Positions 44,761 through 52,717 of a DNA stretch of 64,000 nt are shown here, in pieces. A program made the translations under genes and the position numbers. The stretch is from Weeksellaceae bacterium TAE3-ERU29. Its GTDB lineage: Bacteria > Bacteroidota > Bacteroidia > Flavobacteriales > Weeksellaceae. The DNA is taken from positions 101,848 through 165,847 of the forward strand of contig JAHUUM010000002.1 in NCBI GenBank assembly GCA_019218445.1, written 5' to 3'. The stretch's first letter is position 1. Every line of letters begins with the position of its first letter. The notes under the pieces are model-generated. The model was not told the DNA's origin and did not search any database. It saw only the letters and a list, made by a program, of their open reading frames with translations.

Positions 44761-45798
44761 TTATTTATTGATAAATACCTCTGTCACTAATTTAGAGGTA
44801 TAATTTTTTCCGATATAAATTTTATAGTTTTTATAATTAATAATCTTTTGGAGTGAAAAATTTGGTGAAATATTCGTAGATTTACATAAGCAAAATCTTT
44901 CTAATTTGTCAATACCAAATTGTATCAATTCTCCGCCATTTGCATTGGTAACTTGATATTGAACATCTGATAATGTTTTTATTTTTGCACAATCAATAAA
45001 TGGTTTTTCTAAATTTACTTTTCCCATTTCCAAAATATTACCATTTAACTTATTAAATGATAATATATTAAAATCTTCAGAACGAACTGCTGAAGATTCT
45101 AAATCCGGTATTATAAAAATTTTATTCTTAGAAGAATAAAAAACATTATTCTTTCTGAATTTACTATATTGTTTAATATCATTTTCATAATCCTTAAAAC
45201 TACTAAAGGGATATATTTTCACATAATTTGTAGTTGAGTTTTCTACCTTTGAGAATATAATACTTTTGTCAATATAAGAATTATCAAATAAATAAATTGA
45301 TTTATCATCATAGTAAAAATAATTATTATTAAAATTTATCGGTTTTTGATTTTGAAATATTAGTTTATTTTTGAAATCTATGAAAAAATTAATATTGTTT
45401 TCTTTTAGATATTTTTTGACTGGTAAGAATTCTTTTTTTTGATAATCTAAGTTTTTAGTTAGAGTATAAAATGAAACTTGATTTTCAAATACAGATATAT
45501 TTAAAATTTTTATAGTATCTTTATCTACTGTGATTTTAGGATTTTTATAAATAATACCATTATTTATTATTGTTTTATTTTCAATTTTTTGATTTTCTAA
45601 ATTAACTTTATAAAAAGCAAAATATGTTTTATTTTGTACATTTTCTTCAAAAGTCAAGATAAATAAGTTATTGTTATCTAAATATGATTGTATATATTTT
45701 GATTCATTTTCAGAATTATACTGTAACCGAATATTTTTTTGTGAAAAAGCAAAAATTGAGTTGATTAGAAAAAAGAGAATATATAAATTTCTTGGCAT
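44761..45798 (-). CDS. Secreted hypothetical protein, cassette gene
   Basis: A 345-aa protein with a signal peptide (LYILFFLINSIFAFSQ, residues 4-19). The rest is dominated by short beta strands rich in N, K, Y and F (YIQSYLDNNNLFILTFEENV; NFFIDFKNKLIFQNQKPIN), suggesting a beta-propeller-like or repeat fold. No catalytic motif. The stop is followed by GGCTAAC, the cassette-boundary core. P2 with its promoter is upstream. Confidence 0.65.
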   Translation of the reverse strand: MPRNLYILFFLINSIFAFSQKNIRLQYNSENESKYIQSYLDNNNLFILTFEENVQNKTYFAFYKVNLENQKIENKTIINNGIIYKNPKITVDKDTIKILNISVFENQVSFYTLTKNLDYQKKEFLPVKKYLKENNINFFIDFKNKLIFQNQKPINFNNNYFYYDDKSIYLFDNSYIDKSIIFSKVENSTTNYVKIYPFSSFKDYENDIKQYSKFRKNNVFYSSKNKIFIIPDLESSAVRSEDFNILSFNKLNGNILEMGKVNLEKPFIDCAKIKTLSDVQYQVTNANGGELIQFGIDKLERFCLCKSTNISPNFSLQKIINYKNYKIYIGKNYTSKLVTEVFINK

Positions 45799-45823
45799 TT
45801 CTTATATAATCATAGTGTTCAAA

Positions 45824-45963
45824 GTTATGGCTAACTGTTTCGTGTATATTTCAATAGTGGAAATAAAAGTACGGAATTTCCAGTGATATACAAAGAAGTT
45901 AATTAAAGGGCTAAATTTTTGGTACGAAAATTTAGCCCGCAATTGAATATACACATTGTTAGC
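45824..45963 (-). repeat. attC-like palindromic repeat P2 with promoter
   Basis: A relative of P1. The ends GGCTAAC...GTATATTTC and GAATATAC...GTTAGC pair imperfectly. The inner hairpin GGGCTAAATTTT (45908-45919) / AAAATTTAGCCC (45927-45938) differs in sequence from that of P1 yet keeps full pairing. The minus strand holds TTTG (45891-45894), 19 nt, TACTTTTA (45864-45871). Confidence 0.75.
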
Positions 45964-45969
45964 AAAATT

Positions 45970-46473
45970 TTATTTCTCATCTATCATTGGAGGAGCCACT
46001 TGGTTTCGCCTAAATGATTCATCTAATATCTTTTTATCGACCAATTTATTAATTAATTTATCCTCATTTATATAATGTCCATACTGATAATTTAAAATCA
46101 TGAACTTGTTTTTTATTTTCATATATTTCATCATCATTGGAGACTTTAATACTTCTAATAACATATAAAATTCTGATATACTATACTCCTTTGAAATAGT
46201 TTTTTGAAGTTCAGATAGTAGTTTTGTAGACTCGGATTTAATTATATTATCAACTGTAGATTTTAAGGCTGTTGTATCAATCTCTTGTTTTTTATTTACA
46301 GTAACTTCTTTTGAGAAGTTATATAATTTATTAAAATAGTAATCTTTCAAGCCAGATATTTCAAAATATTCACTTGTTAATTCTTTATATAAACTATCTT
46401 TTATAGATTTTGATTGACTATTTACTACTTGGAGAATTAATAGTAAAAATAATGTAAATTTTAATTTCTTCAT
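45970..46473 (-). CDS. Secreted helical protein (possibly DUF2059-like), cassette gene
   Basis: A 167-aa protein with signal peptide MKKLKFTLFLLLILQVVNSQ. It is then mostly helical (LKSTVDNIIKSESTKLLSEL; SEFYMLLEVLKSPMMMKYMK). The segment FYMLLEVLKSPMMMKY recalls the DUF2059 family, but I am unsure. The longer frame (to 46545) runs through a palindromic cassette boundary, so the ATG at 46473 before the signal peptide is chosen. Confidence 0.65.
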   Translation of the reverse strand: MKKLKFTLFLLLILQVVNSQSKSIKDSLYKELTSEYFEISGLKDYYFNKLYNFSKEVTVNKKQEIDTTALKSTVDNIIKSESTKLLSELQKTISKEYSISEFYMLLEVLKSPMMMKYMKIKNKFMILNYQYGHYINEDKLINKLVDKKILDESFRRNQVAPPMIDEK

Positions 46474-46553
46474 TTTAAATTTTTGCTGACGGTTACGGCT
46501 TTCTGCAGTAGTGGGGTAAATAGTCATAAATTTTGTTTCACTCACTACCTAAA

Positions 46554-46616
46554 ACAAAAGCCATATTGTAGTTGTGATTACTTTTTGTATATTAGCAACT
46601 ACAATATGGCTTTTGT
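46554..46616. repeat. 21-bp perfect inverted repeat inside a cassette-boundary palindrome
   Basis: The arm 46554-46574 (ACAAAAGCCATATTGTAGTT + G) is the exact reverse complement of 46596-46616. Outside it a second pair TGCAGTAGTGGG/CCCACTACTGCA is arranged around the same centre (46503-46515 and 46651-46664). The whole forms an attC-like long hairpin between two cassette genes. Confidence 0.7.
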
Positions 46617-46747
46617 GTGTAAATAGGCTCTATCCATAGTCGAGTCCTTCAACCCACTACTGCATAAAACCGATGTTGCAAGTAGTTTTTTACTTGTACA
46701 TTCTACTATAATTTTCAAATTTTTCGCTATTTTCTGGAAATATTAAA

Positions 46748-46897
46748 TTAATTCATATTATCACTAGACATTCCATATAATATCCAAAAAATACCACCAA
46801 AAAATGCTATCATGCATAATAATTCAGATTTTATTATAAAACTGAATAAAATTATTAATGCTACCACAAATAATCTTCCTAAAAACCTTTTAAGCAT
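46748..46897 (-). CDS. Small two-helix membrane protein (49 aa), cassette gene
   Basis: A 49-aa ORF, MLKRFLGRLFVVALIILFSF then IIKSELLCMIAFFGGIFWIL and YGMSSDNMN. Two hydrophobic helices follow a basic start. The ATG is 2 bp after the stop of the 78-aa gene, so it is the third gene of an operon with that gene and the zinc-ribbon gene. Too short for usual gene calling, but pattern and spacing support it. Function unknown. Confidence 0.6.
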   Translation of the reverse strand: MLKRFLGRLFVVALIILFSFIIKSELLCMIAFFGGIFWILYGMSSDNMN

Positions 46898-46899
46898 AG

Positions 46900-47136
46900 C
46901 TACCAACTTTTATTATTAAACCAATCATTTTGATTAAGTTTTTCTAATTCAACCTTTACGTAAGTTGGAATTTGATAACTTGATTCTTGAAAAAATCTAC
47001 CATTCTCAATATGACCTACAAATTTTCCGCTTCTATTATCGTATATAAGTTGGTCATTTGATTTAGCCCCTGTCTCTAGTCTGTACATTCCTTTTTTGAT
47101 TAACAAACGAGCATCATTTATCGAAATCCAGTTCAT
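46900..47136 (-). CDS. Hypothetical protein (78 aa), cassette gene
   Basis: A 78-aa soluble protein beginning MNWISINDARLLIKKGMYRL, with short strands (QLIYDNRSGKFVGHIENGRF) and an aromatic tail (NQNDWFNNKSW). It overlaps the upstream zinc-ribbon gene by 4 bp (ATGA). Not recognised. Confidence 0.65.
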   Translation of the reverse strand: MNWISINDARLLIKKGMYRLETGAKSNDQLIYDNRSGKFVGHIENGRFFQESSYQIPTYVKVELEKLNQNDWFNNKSW

Positions 47137-47390
47137 ATTCTAGAGACTTTTGAATTACACTTTACACATTGGAAGGAATGAGAAAAAACCCCAATTTTTA
47201 GACCTCCTAATTTACCAATACAACTTCGACAATAAATCCTACCACAACCTACACAGCGATAGAATTTTTTAGAGTGGTCAATAACTTCTTTTTCAATAGT
47301 TGCTCTATTGAATATACTACCCACTTTTTCTATAGTAATTTTTGTATTTGTGCTTCCACAAAAGCTACAATTCATTTTAACGTTTGACAT
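47133..47390 (-). CDS. Zinc-ribbon protein (85 aa), cassette gene
   Basis: An 85-aa protein with four cysteine pairs: CSFCGS, CVGCGRIYCRSC and CVKC. This suggests two zinc sites, perhaps an interleaved double ribbon. No membrane segment. It is the first gene of the 47390-46748 operon. Repeat R4 with a decayed promoter is upstream. Specific function unknown. Confidence 0.7.
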   Translation of the reverse strand: MSNVKMNCSFCGSTNTKITIEKVGSIFNRATIEKEVIDHSKKFYRCVGCGRIYCRSCIGKLGGLKIGVFSHSFQCVKCNSKVSRI

Positions 47391-47442
47391 AAAACTGTTT
47401 TAAGTTAATATTTAATTCTAAGTTGAAGTAAAAATTACTTAC

Positions 47443-47572
47443 GATACACAATTACCTCCTATATCCAAATAAAATTATAAAAAACATATTAATTTTTAAT
47501 GCAATAGACAAAGACAATCTTACGTATTTTAAATTATTTAATCAGTTTAATAGCTAAAGATATTTCTTAATA
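47443..47572 (-). repeat. Repeat R4 (degenerate promoter repeat)
   Basis: It shares ATTACCTCCTATATCCAAAT and CTTACGTATTTTAAATTATT with R1-R3. The -33 TTTG is kept, but the -7 region reads TATCGTAA, so promoter activity is doubtful. Confidence 0.7.
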
Positions 47573-47640
47573 ATACAAAATGTGTGAAAAAGAATTGGCA
47601 ATGAATAAAAATTGAAAAGAGTAAAAAAACAATAAAAAGA
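47573..47640 (+). pseudogene. Decayed second copy of the beta-barrel 3' end
   Basis: GAAAAAGAATTGGCAATGAA and AAATTGAAAAGAGTAAAA align with GAAAAAGAATTGGGTAATGA and GAATTAAAAAGGGTGAAG at 41651-41692, but with frame breaks. It follows R4 as the intact remnant follows R1. Confidence 0.5.
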
Positions 47641-47672
47641 AGCCGTCTTGATACCCATCGAGGCGGTTTTTT
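47638..47672 (+). terminator. Terminator left of the IS1182-type gene
   Basis: CCGTCTTGAT (47643-47652) pairs with ATCGAGGCGG (47657-47666) with two G-T pairs, followed by seven Ts. An inverted relative lies at 49354-49390. Confidence 0.75.
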
Positions 47673-47749
47673 TATTTGTTTTTGGCAGGATTATAAAAAA
47701 ATGAGATTTATATCTTTGATTTAGAAAAAAGACAGAATGATACCCTTTG

Positions 47750-49279
47750 TTAAGCTGCCATTTTCTTTAAATTATGAGCTAAAGCATGTAATCCGAACTC
47801 TAATTCTACTTTTTTTAAGCCTTTTAAGCTAAATCGCTTAAAGTTTCGGTTGTGTTTAAGATGGGCAAATACAGCTTCTACATCTGCCATACGCTCTTTT
47901 CTTCTTAATACTCCGGTGGCTGATAGTAAGTTTTCTCTTGCCTTGGATTTGTAATATTCTAAAGGGTGATTTCGCTCTATACTTCGATTGCCTTTTGCTT
48001 TAAAACAAACACCTCTTAAAGGACAACCCTCACAGTTCTTTGCCGTATAACAACTGTATCTCTGAACATAACCCGATTTGGTTTTCTTGGTTATTTCCTT
48101 ACTCTTTTCCATTACTTGCCCCATAGGACATACATAATAATCTTCTTCTTTGTTATAGTATAAACAGTCTCTGTCAAAAGGTTTATTCCGGGTCTTTTTC
48201 TTCTTAGAAGTGCCTTGTTCTTTATCAAATAAAGGATATTTTACATAAGCTTTTATGCCTTGTTCATTCAATAACTTAAAATTCTCTTCACTGCCGTAAC
48301 CGGCATCTGCCGTTAACTCTTGGGGTAAGCTCCCGTAAAGTTCAAAGTGATTCTGTAGATGTGATTTTAATGTATGTAAGTCATTGGTGTCTTGGTGAAG
48401 GGTATAATTAACGATGATTTGATTCTCTGTACTGATTTGTGCATTATAGCCCGGTTTGAGCTGTCCGTTCTGCATATGATCGTCTTTCATTCGCATAAAG
48501 GTAGCATCCGGATCAGTCTTACTGTAAGAGTTTCTGTTTTGTAAGATCTCTTCTTGCTGTTGGTATTTCTCTAAATGATCGGCAAAGTTCTTTTTTATAT
48601 AGCGTGCCTTGGCTTTACGTTTTGCATCGGTAGATTTTTCTTTGATAATTTTACTCATCTTCTCAGCGGTCTGCCGAATCTTTTCAGGACTTATTTTTTT
48701 AAAAGAGGGAGGCTCGGGTGGATCTTGGTCTTGCTGATCGGCAATGCTTTGGGCATAGTTCCATAACTCTTCCAACTGCTCTGCCATTTTGGCTTTTCGG
48801 GTTTTTATCGCATTACCCCATACAAAAGTATATCTTCCGGCTACCGATTCTATCTTGGTGCCATCGGTATAAACTCTTTTTAAACTCAATAAGCCTTCTT
48901 GGGCTAATAACATTACTACTTGAGCAAACAAATCTTTAAAGACTTCTTTTAGTTTTTCACTTCTAAATCGGGCAATGGTGTTATGGTCTGCCACTTGTTT
49001 GGCTGAGAGCCACATAAAATTAATATTCTCTCGCATGGCTTTTTCTATTTTACGAGAGGAATAAATATTGTCCATATAGGCGTAGACCATTATTTTAAGC
49101 ATCATCTTAGGATGAAAGGCAGGTTTTCCTTCTTTGTAATAAACTTCATAAAGAGAAGACAAATCCATGGTTTCTATGACTCCATTGACAATACGCACAG
49201 GATGATTGGCAGGAATAAGTTCCTCTATGGAGGGAGGAAACAGCCAATTTTGTTGTTGATTATATTCTTTAAAGTTCAT
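47750..49279 (-). mobile_element. IS1182-family transposase (complete ORF)
   Basis: A 509-aa DDE transposase. The N-terminal DUF772 domain (NQQQNWLFPPSIEELIPANH) is followed by the DDE domain: Asp in VYTDGTKIES, Asp in ELTADAGYGSEENF and Glu in RMADVEAVFAHLKHNRNF. A cysteine cluster (AKNCEGCPLRGVCFK) lies before the last motif, as usual in this family. The ORF is intact, so the element may be active. A promoter-like TTG-N17-TATCTTTA lies upstream. I could not find clear terminal inverted repeats or a target duplication; the ORF alone is annotated. Confidence 0.93.
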
Positions 49280-49353
49280 CTCAAAATGTTGAAATACAGT
49301 ATTTAAAGATACTAAATTCTCTCTTAATCAACAACTATTACATGACTTTTTTT

Positions 49354-49390
49354 AATAAGAAAACCGCCTCGGTTTTGAGACGGCTTCTTT
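49354..49390 (-). terminator. Terminator right of the IS1182-type gene
   Basis: CCGCCTC and GAGACGG pair around GGTTTT, with A and T tracts outside. Read on the minus strand, AGAAGCCGTCT...CGAGGCGGTTTT matches the hairpin at 47638-47672. It also serves the end of the 49413-52546 operon. Confidence 0.7.
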
Positions 49391-49412
49391 TATATTCAAT
49401 ATTTTTAAAATT

Positions 49413-50672
49413 CTAATACTGTTGATAATCCACTTCTAAGTTTTTCTCCATTTCAGCATATTTTCCTGAAACTAATTTCTCTCTAATCGCCTTAAATGCT
49501 TCTATTGTTTCTTCAATTTCCGCATCTGTATGAGAGGCTGTCGGGATTAGACGTAATAAAATCATTCCTTTCGGGATTACAGGGTAAACCACAATACTTG
49601 TAAAGATTCCGAAGTTTTCTCTTAAATCTTTCACCAATAAAGTTCCTTCTACGGTAGAACCTTCTAAGAATACAGGCGTTACACAAGTAGTAGTTGTACC
49701 TAAATTAAATCCAGCTTCTCTTAATCCGTTTTGTAATTTATTAGTATTTTCCCAAAGTTTACCTTTAAGCTCCGGCATAGTTTGCAACATTTCCAAACGT
49801 TTCAAAGCTCCAATAACTAAAGGCATCGGTAAAGATTTTGCGAAAATCTGAGAACGCATGTTGTACTTTAAATATTCAATCATTTGAGCTTCTCCGGCAA
49901 CAAATGCTCCTACACTCGCCATTGATTTTGCAAAAGTAGAGAAATAAACATCTATTTCATCTTGAATGCCTTGCTCCTCTCCTGTTCCTGCTCCGGTTTT
50001 TCCTAAAGTTCCGAATCCGTGAGCATCATCTACCAACAAACGGAAATTATATTTTTTCTTTAATTCTACTATTTCTTTTAAGTTTCCTTGCTGACCTCTC
50101 ATTCCGAAAACTCCTTCTGAAATCACTAAAACTCCACCTCCTGCTTTTTCGGCAATTCTTTCAGCTCTACCTAACATTTTTTCTAAACTTTCGGCATCGT
50201 TGTGCTGATAAGTAAATCTTTTTCCCATGTGTAAACGAACACCGTCCACAATACACGCATGGCAGTCACTATCATAAACCACAACATCTTTCGGACTCAA
50301 TAATGCATCTATAATAGATAACATTCCTTGATACCCGAAGTTTAATAAATAAGCAGATTCTTTATGTACGAATTTTGCTAATTTTTGTTCTAATTCTTCA
50401 TGTTTATCAGTTTGTCCTGACATTGCTCTTGCACCCATTGGGTAAGCCAAACCGTATTCTTTTGCAGCTTCGGCATCTACTTTTCTGATTTCAGGGTGAT
50501 TGGCTAATCCTAAATAATTATTTAAACTCCAGCAGATTACCTCTTTTCCTTGGAATTTCATTCTCGGACCTAATTCACCTTCTAATTTAGGGAATATAAA
50601 ATATCCCTCTCCATAACTTGCGAATTGCCCTAAAGGTCCTCGATTTTCTTTTATTCTTTCAAAAATATCCAT
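49413..50672 (-). CDS. Alpha-oxoamine synthase (putative cysteate/serine C-acyltransferase)
   Basis: A 419-aa PLP enzyme that condenses an amino acid with an acyl thioester. Family motifs are NNYLGLANHP, YPMGARAMSGQ, the PLP-stacking His138 in DSDCHACIVDG, VDDAHGFGTLG (Asp215, His218) and the PLP Lys249 in STFAKSMASVGAF. The family includes serine palmitoyltransferase and the cysteate acyltransferase of capnine synthesis. The adjacent SDR and CBS-like genes make the latter pathway likely. It lies 20 bp after the SDR gene. The substrate cannot be read from motifs alone. Confidence 0.88.
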   Translation of the reverse strand: MDIFERIKENRGPLGQFASYGEGYFIFPKLEGELGPRMKFQGKEVICWSLNNYLGLANHPEIRKVDAEAAKEYGLAYPMGARAMSGQTDKHEELEQKLAKFVHKESAYLLNFGYQGMLSIIDALLSPKDVVVYDSDCHACIVDGVRLHMGKRFTYQHNDAESLEKMLGRAERIAEKAGGGVLVISEGVFGMRGQQGNLKEIVELKKKYNFRLLVDDAHGFGTLGKTGAGTGEEQGIQDEIDVYFSTFAKSMASVGAFVAGEAQMIEYLKYNMRSQIFAKSLPMPLVIGALKRLEMLQTMPELKGKLWENTNKLQNGLREAGFNLGTTTTCVTPVFLEGSTVEGTLLVKDLRENFGIFTSIVVYPVIPKGMILLRLIPTASHTDAEIEETIEAFKAIREKLVSGKYAEMEKNLEVDYQQY

Positions 50673-50692
50673 ATCTAATTCTATATTATTTT

Positions 50693-51541
50693 TTATTTAT
50701 TTACTAATTTCTTTAAATCTTTATAAAATATTTTATCTAACATTCTCGCAGGGAGAATATACATTGCCATGATAAACATTAATTTTTTAGGAGCAACAAT
50801 ATATCTCGCTTTTGGTGATGACGATTTATAAGCCTTCCAAACCTTATCAGAAACAGCAGTTACCGGCAAACCGATTCTTTCGATTTCATCTACCGCAGAA
50901 TCTAACTGAGCAAAAATATTTTCATAATCCGTTCCTTTATAAGGATTATCTTTACTCTTGGCTTTGCCCCAAATTTCTGTTTTTATTGGTCCGGGTTCTA
51001 TTAAAACAACATCTACGCCGTAAATCATCAACTCTCTTCTTAAAGCATCATACAAACCTTCCACTGCGTGTTTAGAAGAAGAGTAAGGCCCTAACATCGG
51101 GCGAGTCATAACTCCCGCAGTAGAACTAATTTGTATTACTTTTCCTTTCTTTTTTGATTGATGAGTTGCTCCTAAAAGTGGCAATAATTTCTGAGTTAAA
51201 TAAACCGGAGCAAAAACATTTACCTCATATTGCTGTCTTAATTCTTCTATCGGAACGTGTTGAATTGGTCCGTATTTAGCCACACCCGCATTATTCACTA
51301 AAACATCTAAGCCCTTCTCTCCTATTATTTCATGAACTTCCTCCACAGCTTTATCCACAGCAGGGAAATCGGTTGTATCAAATATTAATTTATGAAAATT
51401 CTCAGGATATTCTCGTTCTAAATCCAACGCATCTTTCTCTCTCCGAACACTCCCGAATACGTATAAACCTTCTTTTAAAAACCTCCGAGCAATGGCTTTT
51501 CCTATCCCCGACGAAACTCCTGTAACTACTGCGTATTCCAT
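50693..51541 (-). CDS. Short-chain dehydrogenase/reductase (putative 3-ketocapnine/3-ketosphinganine reductase)
   Basis: A 282-aa Rossmann enzyme. The NAD(P)-binding motif reads TGVSSGIGKAIA, the NNAGVAKYG segment follows, and the catalytic Ser is in IQISSTAG with YSSSKHAVEG carrying Tyr and Lys. The C-terminal tail is extended and partly hydrophobic (LMFIMAMYILPARML), suiting a lipid substrate. Its position between the oxoamine synthase and the CBS-like enzyme fits reduction of the 3-keto product. 15 bp from the upstream gene. Confidence 0.87.
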   Translation of the reverse strand: MEYAVVTGVSSGIGKAIARRFLKEGLYVFGSVRREKDALDLEREYPENFHKLIFDTTDFPAVDKAVEEVHEIIGEKGLDVLVNNAGVAKYGPIQHVPIEELRQQYEVNVFAPVYLTQKLLPLLGATHQSKKKGKVIQISSTAGVMTRPMLGPYSSSKHAVEGLYDALRRELMIYGVDVVLIEPGPIKTEIWGKAKSKDNPYKGTDYENIFAQLDSAVDEIERIGLPVTAVSDKVWKAYKSSSPKARYIVAPKKLMFIMAMYILPARMLDKIFYKDLKKLVNK

Positions 51542-51556
51542 TATAACCGAACTTTA

Positions 51557-52546
51557 TTAATCAATTTTAAATCCTTGAGATTTCATCCAATCATCATTAA
51601 ACACCTTCGTCATGTAGCGGGAACCATGGTCTGGGAAAATCACAACACTAAAGGCATCTTTTGGTAATTTATCTTTGTATTGCAACAAACCTTGTATCAC
51701 CGCACCACTTGTATAACCCGCCATTATTCCTTCTTCTCGGGCTAATTCTCTCGTTCTGTAAGCACTTTGCTCGTCATTCACTTTCACATATTCATCTATC
51801 ACAGAAAAATCGGTTGCTCCCGGAATTAAATTTTTCCCCAAACCTTCTATTTGATAAGAATGAATTAAACTTTTGTCCAGCTCTCCCGTTTCGTGATAAT
51901 GTTTTATAACCGAGCCGTCTGCATCTACCCCGATAATTTTAATATTCGGATTTTTCTCTTTTAAATATCTTGCCGTTCCCGAGATTGTTCCGCCCGTTCC
52001 CGAACAAGCAAATAAATGAGTAATTTTCCCGTCGGTTTGTTCCCAAATTTCCGGACCGGTAGAAGCATAATGAGCCTCTATATTTCTCTCGTTAAAATAC
52101 TGATTAATATAAATTGAATTTGGTGTTTCCTCCGCAATTCTTCGTGCAGTTTCATAATAAGAACGAGGGTCTTCCGGCGGAACACTTGCAGGACAAATAT
52201 GCACCTCTGCTCCCATGGCTTTTAAAAACGCAATTTTATCTTCTTTTGTTTTATCGCTCACCGCCAAAATACACTTATAGCCTTTTACCACAGCATTTAT
52301 GGCAATGGCAAAACCTGTATTCCCTGAGGTTGTTTCTACAATCGTAGCACCGGGTTTTAGTTTCCCTTCCTCTTCGGCTTTTTCTATAATATATTTAGCG
52401 ATTCTGTCTTTTGCGGAATGCCCCGGATTGAACATTTCTAATTTCGCATAGACTTCTCCGGGAACATCTTTGGTAATTTTATTTAGCTTAACAATAGGCG
52501 TCTGCCCTATTAATTCTAAAATATTATTATAAATTTTGTGCTTCAC
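51557..52546 (-). CDS. CBS/cysteine-synthase-like PLP enzyme (putative cysteate synthase)
   Basis: A 329-aa fold-type II PLP enzyme. The PLP Lys46 is in [11 protein letters not shown], the substrate loop reads [11 protein letters not shown], and the phosphate-binding [10 protein letters not shown] is present. The C-terminus [17 protein letters not shown] resembles cystathionine beta-synthase more than CysK. It has no CBS regulatory domains. It starts with GTG, without a nearby ATG. With the two downstream genes it could supply cysteate for capnine. Alternative: a plain cystathionine beta-synthase or cysteine synthase. Confidence 0.85.
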   Translation of the reverse strand: MKHKIYNNILELIGQTPIVKLNKITKDVPGEVYAKLEMFNPGHSAKDRIAKYIIEKAEEEGKLKPGATIVETTSGNTGFAIAINAVVKGYKCILAVSDKTKEDKIAFLKAMGAEVHICPASVPPEDPRSYYETARRIAEETPNSIYINQYFNERNIEAHYASTGPEIWEQTDGKITHLFACSGTGGTISGTARYLKEKNPNIKIIGVDADGSVIKHYHETGELDKSLIHSYQIEGLGKNLIPGATDFSVIDEYVKVNDEQSAYRTRELAREEGIMAGYTSGAVIQGLLQYKDKLPKDAFSVVIFPDHGSRYMTKVFNDDWMKSQGFKID

Positions 52547-52653
52547 TTTTTTGCTTTGTATTGAAACTGAAAGCTAATTTACAAACTTTATATTTAATGT
52601 TCAATTTGCCGTTAAGTAAATTTTAATTATCGACCGGAATCAGGTTAAGAATT

Positions 52654-52689
52654 AAAAACAGTAGTTAAATTAATTCAACTACTGTTTTT
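52654..52689. terminator. Bidirectional terminator after the dynamin operon
   Basis: AAAAACAGTAGTT (52654-52666) pairs perfectly with AACTACTGTTTTT (52677-52689). It insulates the dynamin operon from the CBS-like gene. Confidence 0.9.
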
Positions 52690-52717
52690 ATATAATGTAT
52701 AATATATTAGGAAATAT

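Noticed and set aside
40350..47390. Complete integron including integrase
   Set aside because: No tyrosine recombinase gene is present in the window, and the core heptamers deviate from GTTRRRY; only a cassette-array-like arrangement is claimed.
47700..49350. Terminal inverted repeats of the IS1182-type element
   Set aside because: Candidate ends near 47715 and 49315 share only a few bases; not enough to define the element's limits.
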